A DNA stretch of 64,000 nucleotides from Marsupella aquatica (lineage: Eukaryota > Marchantiophyta). Position 1 is the stretch's first letter; the number at the start of each line of letters is the position of its first letter. The DNA is taken from NCBI GenBank assembly GCA_973895155.1, contig OZ316899.1:15810001-15874000 (forward strand), in the 5' to 3' direction. The position numbers and the translations under genes are program-made. Below, piece after piece: positions 57,210 to 64,000 of this stretch. The notes under the pieces were generated by a model. It ran no database searches, was not told the origin of the DNA, and saw nothing but the letters and a program-made list of their open reading frames with translations.

Positions 57210-57791
57210 ACCAATGCTTGCAGGAATGAAGAAATTACAAGTATTGTTGAAACTGAGACTATGAAGGTAGTCGAAATAGAGATGGAGGATATCAAATTAG
57301 GCCAGGCAGGTTCTTCTCAAAATGAGAATACTGGAAATTAAATACTTTATGTACCAAGTAGCAACTTATATTAGATGCTAATTTGAATTCAAGCATGGAT
57401 CATGCTTGCCATTTGAGAAACATGCTCATCTCCTTGAAAAGACAAGTATATATATGTACTTTTTATTGACTTCAGATTTTTCACTGATGCAAACCTCATG
57501 ATTATCGTGAGGTTTATGAGTGATATTTGTACCCCAAATATGTACACAAAAAGCTTGTATTTAAAAAATGCTAATACGATTGTTCCTTTGAATGATTGTA
57601 TCAGCCAACTATTATAAGCATTTCTCACAATGAAATGTCACCACTTGACAATTTACAAGAAGAAGTAGGACAAAATGATTCATATTCAGAAACAAGAGTA
57701 CCTGGAATTGCATCTATTGAGTCACCCCTTTGGAGTGATTCTTCATCTGAAGAAGGATTGCCTGCTGGAATATTTCCATTAGCACCAAAAG
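57210..57791 (+). pseudogene. ParB-type gene, linker exons 5-6
   Basis: An acceptor at 57,208-57,209 (AATAG) opens an in-phase exon, TNACRNEEITSIVETETMKV, that reaches TAA at about 57,340 unless it is spliced near 57,305-57,310. The next exon 57,605-57,791 (after GTATCAG) encodes an acidic linker including WSDSSSEEGLPAGIFPLAPK and ends at GT 57,792 in phase 1. A palindrome copy (57,491-57,515) lies in the intron between them. Confidence 0.5.
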
Positions 57792-57904
57792 GTAAAGATT
57801 TTGTTATCTTTTATCTGTGTTCATATTTATATAGGATTTTGAAATTAGTTGTTGTACATTTATTTTACAAAGTTCTAATTTATTTGTAATTGCATTTGTA
57901 ACAG

Positions 57905-58299
57905 GTCAACACGATCTTGATCCATGTCACGTTTGGTCTTACCTGCCAGAAAATATAGCCCGAGATCGTAAATTACTAATTTTTGATCTTAGTGGTTTAT
58001 TTTTCCGATCGCAATATCTCGGAAAAACAATATGCACCAAGTCAATATCAACGGCAACTGTGCACACATGGCGTGGTAACATGTGGACAATAAGACCACA
58101 AATTCATGAATTTTTGCAAAAGTGTTTCTCAAAGTTTGACATAGGAATATGGAGTTGTGGAACTGATCAAGAAGTCCAGATTCAAGTCAAGACTATCTTT
58201 GGACCCGAAGAAATTAAAAAAGTTCTTTTTATCAAAAATCAACATCATGTTCAAGAAGGGCTCAAGAATAGCAAAGGTGGACCTGTGTTTTTGAAGAAC
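57905..58299 (+). pseudogene. ParB-type gene, exon 7: FCP1/NLI-interacting-factor-like phosphatase domain, truncated
   Basis: The exon starts after TTGTAACAG in phase with exon 6. It has RKLLIFDLSGLFFRSQYLG, then WTIRPQIHEFLQKCFSKFDI and GIWSCGTDQEV, the HAD-type FCP1/SCP layout (nucleophile strand, then RPxxxEFL, then IWS). The usual DxDx(T/V) is DLSG: the first Asp stays, the second is Ser, so phosphatase activity is doubtful. The coding sequence stops at FLKN because CACTA element 3 is inserted at 58,300; the apparent stop is made by the CACTAG terminus. The remainder would lie beyond the right end of element 3. Confidence 0.7.
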
Positions 58300-58620
58300 C
58301 ACTAGAAGAATCCGAGGTGAACTGAGACCGCAATATGTGACTCATTTTGGCTCATGTGACTTCATTGTGACTCAACGTGACTTGACCCACGCTGTGACCC
58401 TTGGAGTTGCAAAAGTTGAGACCAAAAAATGGTAGTCACTATTGATACTGGGCTTTGCAACTTGCTTGATACCCATTTGTGACTGATCTGTGACTTTATT
58501 GTGGAGTCTAGCCTTGTTTCGACGTGACTGCAATATGACTTCAGCGAGTCACATCGTAAGTCACATGCATGACTTACCCGCATTCAACAACGACTAGTGT
58601 GTGACCATTTAGTGTCACAG
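58300..58620 (+). repeat. CACTA 3 left terminal sequence and GTGACT subterminal repeats
   Basis: About a dozen GTGACT/AGTCAC words (for example ATGTGACTCATTT, ATGTGACTTCATT, CGTGACTTGACC, GAGTCACATCGTAAGTCAC) lie within 300 bp of the terminus in both orientations, as expected for TNPA-type binding sites. Confidence 0.75.
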
Positions 58621-59143
58621 GAGAGACCAATGGAGACCCTGGCCCGCGTCACACAACAGAACCATTTGGGACTCTATATACTCATGTTTATAACTAATAA
58701 GGTTCACATGCAAGTTATAACCATGACTAATGAACACAGAGGGACAGTTCATAAGGAGAGAGAGCACTCGACATTACAATACATAGAAACCTGATGTTCT
58801 AACTTTAGAAATATAACACATTCAATACAAGAAATGAACATAGCATGAATGACATCCACATGAAACAAAGCAGATCCTACATAAAACATTCATAAGAATT
58901 AAACACAATCACAATCTTGCTAAAAAATGAAGATCATTTGAATTCCAATGGAATAGTTTACAATGTGATCAATGTAATTCAGACAAAACAGGAACTCATA
59001 ATTGATGACTGCAGGATGAGATAACTGAAAGCACATGCATGATACTATGAATCTCCAAGAGGACATGATTCTTGTACTGCTTCTTGACATCTAAAATCTA
59101 CATAACATGACTCACACTACAAACAAATAATGACATGACATTG
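58621..59143. other. Non-coding left flank of CACTA 3 genes
   Basis: AT-rich sequence with no supported ORF between the subterminal repeats and the TNP1-like exon; probably 3' UTR of the minus-strand gene. Confidence 0.5.
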
Positions 59144-59970
59144 TTATGGATCCTCTATGAACCTGCTTGGCCATAATACCAAAGAACCTGCAGCATCTCC
59201 AAGTGTCTTTTGAGGAGGATCATCATTTGTGTTTGGAATGGGAAGGACAGCTTTAGGTTTCACTAGTAATGTGACTAACACTACTGAATAACCTGGGGGA
59301 ATCCTCTTGCCATGGAACGTTGTGGAACCAACCTGCACTCTGCCAAATCCTACTCGTGTTCCACTCTCATCAAGAGCTAACAAGCCACTTTGTCCCTCAG
59401 CATTAGGTGCTTTCCCCACTTCCACCTTAGATCTTTCTGCCAGCACCGTTCTTGGAGGTTTGTATGAAACCTTTGACGTGGCTCTGCTCCCACCAGCAGA
59501 CTTGCTTCGTGTGCGCATGCTTCCTCTCTTCACAGTAGTGAAGCTAGGCTCAGTAGTTTCCTCTGTTAGGACTGTCACAGTAGCAGGTTCATCACCTGGG
59601 AGTGTCATACCAACTAACTCTTTGGTTGGATTTATCTCAACAAGAGGCACACCTGTCATTGAGAATGATACATTCTGCAAATCATTTATCTCTGCAATGG
59701 AGTCAAGATCTACATAGCATGAATCTGGCTCAATGGTATCATTGTCATGCTTGCTGATATCCTCATTTGCCCCAACATTGATATCATCCACTCCCTTGCC
59801 AATGTCATCCTCATCCAAACATGGTTGACTGCCCTCTGTCAAACAAGTTGCTTGTACAGACTGCAACTTTGTTGCCTCTAAATTACAGCGAGTATTTGCC
59901 AGGTTCTCATACTTCTTCTCTGTAGCACCTGTCTTATTCTCTATGGACACATCAACCACAATATATGTTA
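59144..59970 (-). CDS. TNP1-like terminal exon with DUF8039 domain (CACTA 3)
   Basis: The exon begins after the acceptor TTATTTTCAG (about 59,970) and ends at TGA 59,144-59,146. The N-terminal part is acidic (LDEDDIGKGVDDINVG), followed by a basic stretch and the DUF8039 domain GFGRVQVGSTTFHGKRI, AVLPIPNTNDDPPQKTLGDA and GSLVLWPSRFIEDP. It is homologous to 24,305-24,865. The product is expected to be a DNA-binding accessory protein of the element (family knowledge). Confidence 0.8.
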
Positions 59971-60054
59971 CTGAAAATAACACATTCAACAAACAATGTC
60001 AATTCAAACTATACATTTAATAATCATATCCCACACAGTTGTAAAGGCCTTACC

Positions 60055-60299
60055 TTCAAGCCTACATGTCGTTGGCATGCCAGAAGAGTGCATCAACTTT
60101 GCCACCTCAAGTGGTGATGGTGGAACTCCTGCAGAATTGGAATCAATTTTATCTCTCACCGACACAACAGCTTCCATTAATGTCTTGAAGTTCACATGGA
60201 ACAAGTCAGTCAATGAATTCAAACGTTCATTGATCTCTGGAAGACATGTTTCGACAGCCTTCAAACGACCACTTATCTCTGTAAGTGAAGATCCACCTC
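60055..60299 (-). CDS. Coiled-coil-like exon of the CACTA 3 accessory gene
   Basis: Bounded by acceptor GTCATGTAG (about 60,300-60,308) and donor GAAG|GTAAGG (about 60,050). It encodes VETCLPEINERLNSLTDLFH and DKIDSNSAGVPPSPLEVAKL, with heptad-like hydrophobic spacing at the start. Confidence 0.6.
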
Positions 60300-60438
60300 C
60301 CTACATGACACAGGGGTATAGGTTCAATCACTCCATATGAAATGTTGGGCAATATATGCACAATCAATGTTATATACAGTGTACACCTGAAATTCAACGC
60401 AGGTCATTCAATTACCAATCAGAACTCATATAACTTAC

Positions 60439-60533
60439 ATGCTTGGAGGATTCAGATGCACCCTCTTGAGCCCGGGTGTTCACAATTTCAGCCCTCAACT
60501 CTTCTTTTGAAGGGCTTTGCCCCAATTGGGCTT
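60439..60533 (-). CDS. Short exon of the CACTA 3 accessory gene
   Basis: The acceptor TGTGCAG and donor CAT|GTAAGT frame KAQLGQSPSKEELRAEI and the rest of a 31-residue exon, collinear with its neighbours. Confidence 0.5.
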
Positions 60534-60676
60534 TCTGCACATGCATGGCAAACACAAGTTATCGATCAGTATTCAGGGAACGTACACTAAAAAACAAAGT
60601 TTACATGTATGGGTTTACACTAAAAAACAGTACATAGTGTAGCATAAATTACATAGCTAGGCCATTCATTCTTACC

Positions 60677-61239
60677 AAACGTTTAGCTGTCGGTGCAATG
60701 CCGGTCCTTCCTGTCAGATTAGGGTTCTGAACACTCAACCTGGCCTCGGTCATCTGTGAACTCTTCTTTTTTGAAGCATCTGTTACAAAATAAGCTACTA
60801 ACCTTGCCCACACTTTATCATCACAACTGGCTGGTGGAGGCATATCTGGCTTCTCCCCACCTTCCTTCCAAGCCTTATGCATTCTCCACCTCTCTTGCTT
60901 GATGATTTTACCTGCTGTACTCTCTAGGCAACCTATGTCCACGCCATCATCACTGCCCACATAATTCCATTTGGCAGCAACATTTTCACATACAGTCTTC
61001 CAATCTTTTGGATGCTGTTTTTTAAAATTAATAACACTCACATCTAACCAACGCAATACTTCAGCTTTCAAATCAGCATGCCATCGGTTCTTGCGAGGAC
61101 ACTCAGCATCCACCCATTGTCTCTCATTCAACTTTACGTTCCCTTTCTTTGTCACCTCCCCTCGTGCACTGCTCTCGGTAGTACTGGGCGTTGTATTGGC
61201 CACCCCTTCATTCACCCTACCTGGGGTTCTGAAGCCACC
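60677..61239 (-). CDS. SANT/Myb-like DNA-binding exon (CACTA 3)
   Basis: The exon follows the acceptor TTTTCCCAG (about 61,240-61,248) and ends at donor TTTG|GTAAG (about 60,675). It has KNRWHADLKAEVLRWLDVSV, WKTVCENVAAKWNYVG, GKIIKQERWRMHKAW and WARLVAYFVTDASKKKSS. Regular Trp spacing suggests a SANT/trihelix-type domain. It is clearly homologous to the exon at 33,304-34,008 in element 1. Confidence 0.7.
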
Positions 61240-61339
61240 TGGGAAAATACAATGCCATTCATGCTTGAGAACTACATATAGCAGAATGGATGACGACAAC
61301 ATTCAATGCTTCACTTCAAGAAAAATTCTTCAAACATAC

Positions 61340-62260
61340 ATACCTGTAGCTCTGCCTGTAGATGCCTGTGCAGGGACTGCACTCTGAAATTGTTGCGACC
61401 CTGGACCACCTGTCCAGCCTAGTACAGGGGCCGGATGATGTCACTTTCTAGGTATGTGTGTGCAAACATATGTACTGAAAACTAAGTACAAACTGTAGGA
61501 AAAAAACTGAACATTCACCAACATACCTGTCCCCCTTCCGTGCTGCATCTGCATAGGGGCATTAGTGAATACTTGAGTCGATGGTTCGACTGTCCAACCT
61601 GCACACATACATTTTCTATCATTATACATGTGCAGAGTCCCCCCCACGTGAATGGACTCCAGATATAATGAGTTCTTCCATTGCTGACAAGATCAGACAT
61701 TACCTGCCCCTCTTCCAGCGTTTGTAGGTACTGAATTTTGATATCCCTGCCAATTACCTTCACCACCTTCCCAACCTTGTTCATTCCACGACCCACCACC
61801 ATCCTCCCAACCTGGTTCAACCCATGTCTGTCCTTGTGGACATTGGAACTGATCATTACTAGCATTTGCCCAATCAGGTTGGGCAGAATCTGCATGCAAT
61901 GGCAGGTGGACAGAATTTCATGTTGTCTGAATCCAATACATCCCAAACAATGTCAAAAATTGATATGCAGTCTGAAATTCAGGAGTGCCATGCCTTCACA
62001 AAGAACTGGCATATAGATATATACTCACATCCCCATGGTTGAGGTGGACGTCCATACCCACGAGATTGTGGGTTTGGACCTGCTCTGCCTCTACCACGGG
62101 CATAACCTAGAGCTTGCCCCCTGCCATAGTATTGGGCACCAGCCTGGGATCTACCACTACTACCACCTCGCCAACCTTGATCAGAGGTCAGCCCCCCCTG
62201 CTGGTATGGTGCATGCACAGGCTTCGAAGGCAAAACAGAACTGGCAGGACGCTGCATCAC
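61340..62260 (-). CDS. Series of Gly/Trp/Gln-rich small exons (CACTA 3)
   Basis: Four exons of similar style are seen: about 61,343-61,424 (AGWTGGPGSQQF ... ASTGRATG), 61,526-61,600 (GWTVEPSTQVF ... MQHGRGTG), 61,706-61,890 (DSAQPDWANASNDQF ... NAGRGAG) and 62,030-62,255 (GQALGYARGRGRAGPNPQ). The first three end in a GR(A/G)xG word next to a donor GTATGT or similar. They encode a disordered low-complexity region and look like products of exon duplication. Limits are approximate. Confidence 0.55.
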
Positions 62261-62339
62261 ATCACCAACTACAATGTCAGGAACTAAGCAAGGTACATAT
62301 GTGTAGTACTGAACATATGAAACCTCTAAACAAGAGTTT

Positions 62340-62934
62340 TTAACTCAAAACCTTGTTGGGAAAACTACTTACCTGTTTCTTTTGGGGCTGCTCTGCAATG
62401 TATTCATCTTCATAACCCCCATCCTCATCCATTTCCTCTGGAAAATACTCATCATCTGCATCTTCTTGTCTAGTGTCTGCACCCACCTGTGCAGCATCAA
62501 TGTCATCTCCACATTCTGCCATTGTAGGTACGACCTTCTTGCTCAACCTGTCACTCCGACGCACAGGCCCAGAGATAGTGTTGGTCACCCTTCTTGCGTA
62601 CTCCTTTTGTTTCTTTGAAAATGCTGTGGCTCTGCGACATTCCAATATGAGAATACAGTCACAATTTCAGTGCCACATTGAACTATTCATGTCACACAAA
62701 CTCAGCGGAGGGGTGTAGTTGAGAATCGTTCCCTTACAATTCAGCCACATCCTTTTCCAGATCCAGTTCTGCGATTTTGGCTTTCACGTATGCTCGTTGT
62801 TCCATAGCTTTCCTTTCATACTCACACATCTCTGTGTCACTCTGTTCCATCCTACTGGACCACAAAAACATGTCATCTATGATCACCCCGTATAACACAA
62901 TGCAACCACAATCACCAAGCATCCATCCATACAT
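62340..62934 (-). CDS. Basic/acidic exon and short coiled-coil exon (CACTA 3)
   Basis: 62,645-62,370 encodes a basic then acidic segment (KKQKEYARRVTN, then DDEYFPEEMDEDGGYEDEY). 62,934-62,734 includes MCEYERKAMEQRAYVKAKIA and a stop after KDVAEL, heptad-like. Their assignment to the TNP2 or the accessory transcript is not settled. Confidence 0.45.
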
Positions 62935-63006
62935 CTGTGTTGCTTCAGAATTACTTTATTACACATCCTTCCCCTCACTAATGTCCATGCAAACAATTCA
63001 CATTAC

Positions 63007-63776
63007 TCATGGCACAGGCACACTGTTGGCATCTGCATCTCTAAATTCGCCTCCTTCAGCAAATGCATCTACCCTTGTCACAGGAATGAAGTCCCCGCTA
63101 TCATGAACTACAGGCACTTGGTCTGAACGCCGACGATCAAAGGCACTATGAGAGTGTAAATGAAACTCAAGGTTTGATCCTTCCATCCGACGTTGCCTGG
63201 CCTGTTTATGACACACTACACGCCAACCTGGGGAGTCTTCCACATCCAGGAAGAAAGCTTGCTCCACCTGACTAGGAAACACAAATGGCTCAGACCATTC
63301 GGGCAATTTCCCTCTGAAATTGGCTAGCAAGAAACCGTCGTTGTCTCTCTTCATGGTAGCCCTGTTACCAAGCCAATCCTGCCGCACCCATGAACCTTTC
63401 ATAAGAATCATAGGACTGGACACCGCCCCATAGTCCAGAGCCCATATGTCAACTAATTCTCCCACATATCCCATCTCCATCCAGGCCCTGTCGTGATTGT
63501 GGCTCTGTTGCTCAAATACAGTGATGAGCCCGCAGTCATTCGTCACCCTGTAGGCACTGTCACCATCCTTCACTCGAAAGTGATTCCCATATGCTCTCAT
63601 CCGTTTGTAAGTCTTCACTTTTAGGCTAGGGGCATTAGACAGTAGGTAAACATCTGCATCCATGTTTGGGTGGGTCTCGTGATGCTCTCTAATTGCCACT
63701 CTGATCCACTCCATGAAACCTGGAAAAGTTGTTCCTGCAGTGGGATGGGCCGCCTTCAATGACTCATACTCCCTGA
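63007..63776 (-). CDS. TNP2 transposase C-terminus, DUF4216 (CACTA 3)
   Basis: The exon begins after GTTCGTTCAG (about 63,777-63,786). It contains WIRVAIREHHETHPNMDADV, VYLLSNAPSLKVKTYKRMRA, then VSSPMILMKGSWVRQDW, GFLLANFRGKLPEWSEPFVF and EQAFFLDVEDSPGWRVVCHK, the DUF4216 signature, and ends at TGA 63,007-63,009. It is open throughout, unlike the element 1 copy. TNP2 catalyses CACTA transposition; the DDE core lies beyond the window. Confidence 0.85.
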
Positions 63777-63892
63777 ACGAACAACCACACAGCATTAGCT
63801 TGGGTAAACATGGACAGGCTGAAGGAGAAAACCACACGAACACAACATTTAAGCTCATGAACTGGATTATAGCACATGTATGCACTCACTGT

Positions 63893-64000
63893 ATCCAGGG
63901 TTCCATCACCACAGTGTTGTGCAATACAAAGTCATGTGCCAAGTCTCTCATAGATATGGTCAGGTTCTTTGTGGTTGCAGCCCCTTCCAGTACTTCACCT
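63893..64000 (-). CDS. TNP2 transposase, partial upstream exon (CACTA 3)
   Basis: The minus strand reads NLTISMRDLAHDFVLHNTVV followed by MEPWIQ and a donor (GTGAGTGC), upstream of the DUF4216 exon. The position and the VxPW/Y-I pattern fit the end of DUF4218, which precedes DUF4216 in TNP2. The window ends here. Confidence 0.5.

Larger units (their letters stand above)
49554..57515. repeat. Dispersed palindrome family, consensus CCTCAYGATCATCGTGAGG
   Basis: Good copies: 49,554-49,580, 50,148-50,166, 52,676-52,698, 52,751-52,773, 52,828-52,850, 53,261-53,286, 55,199-55,221, 56,287-56,312 and 57,491-57,515. Weaker ones: 49,893-49,918, 52,904-52,932, 53,056-53,079 and 53,143. Arms are AAACCTCA and TGAGGTTT with a 7-9 bp centre. 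All lie in introns of the ParB-type gene or the shared upstream region, none in exons. A half-like CCTCACGATGC in the DUF7869 frame (46,850) is probably chance. Confidence 0.85.
40143..58299. mobile_element. CACTA element 2, left end and visible body (right end not found)
   Basis: CACTAGAAGAAAACCTGTG at 40,143 is a CACTA terminus, preceded by TTC, and it cuts the TNP2 gene of element 1. No reverse-oriented terminus (TTCTTCTAGTG) was found up to the window end, and the lost part of the TNP2 gene does not reappear. So everything from here to 58,299, including the DUF7869 and ParB-type genes, may lie inside this element. If a degraded right end was missed near 43-46 kb, the two genes would be outside it. 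Confidence 0.5.
58300..64000 (-). mobile_element. CACTA (En/Spm) element 3, left part, running off the window
   Basis: The terminus CACTAGAAGAATCCGAGGTG starts at 58,300 and is preceded by AAC. Genes inside are on the minus strand in the order (leftwards) TNP2 end, small acidic and Gly/Trp-rich exons, SANT-like exon, TNP1-like exon, as in element 1. Frames are mostly open with plausible splice sites, so this copy looks the least decayed of the three. Confidence 0.8.

Overview
This window is repeat-rich nuclear DNA of a land plant. The evidence is plant-type CACTA transposons (TNP2 end with DUF4216, TNP1-like DUF8039 domains), a plant Ty1/copia element, a Ty3 chromovirus with a chromodomain, spliceosomal-type introns, and an interstitial run of the plant telomere unit TTTAGGG. 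The gene families (DUF7869, ParB/methyltransferase-like) lean towards a non-flowering plant such as a moss, lycophyte or fern, but that is inference. I see no intact conventional host gene, no rRNA or tRNA gene and no CRISPR array. Almost every coding region is broken, and nonsense codons are common.

Layout. (1) 1-7416: a decayed Ty3 chromovirus on +, split between gag and protease by a 4,001-bp insert (434-4434) flanked by a GTGAC duplication; the insert has its own TATA box and a long coiled-coil ORF. (2) 7.4-11.6 kb: tandem duplications (318 bp, about 1.15 kb) and a 40-bp minisatellite. (3) 11.6-15.5 kb (-): a broken ParB plus DNA-methyltransferase-like gene. (4) 15.6-20.5 kb: a second type of coiled-coil ORF, an LTR-like stretch, a primer-binding-like site and a Ty3 gag. 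(5) 20.5-23.45 kb (-): a second, degenerate copy of the 434-4434 element. (6) 23,539 onward: CACTA element 1 (genes on -). It is invaded by a 322-bp MITE, which is itself split by a 6,669-bp copia element (26,252-32,920). Another gag-like coiled-coil ORF (37.0-38.4 kb) lies in the same element. (7) 40,143: left end of CACTA element 2, cutting the TNP2 gene of element 1, followed by 5.5 kb of repeat arrays. (8) 45.8-58.3 kb: a divergent pair, a DUF8039x3-DUF7869 transposase-like gene on - and a multi-exon ParB/methyltransferase-like/FCP1-like gene on +. Their shared upstream region and the introns of the + gene carry a dispersed palindrome, CCTCAYGATCATCGTGAGG. (9) 58,300 to the end: left end of CACTA element 3, inserted into the FCP1-like exon, with TNP1, SANT/Myb-like, Gly/Trp-rich and TNP2 exons on -.

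How it fits together. The nesting order is readable: CACTA 1 is older than the MITE, which is older than the copia; CACTA 1 is older than CACTA 2; the ParB gene is older than CACTA 3. No right-hand CACTA terminus was found, so the divergent gene pair probably lies inside CACTA 2 as cargo or as the working genes of a composite element. The most unusual content is the bacterial/phage-like ParB + methyltransferase architecture, present twice (11.6-15.5 and 52.5-58.3 kb). At the second locus it sits with a palindrome family that could be its binding site (hypothesis).
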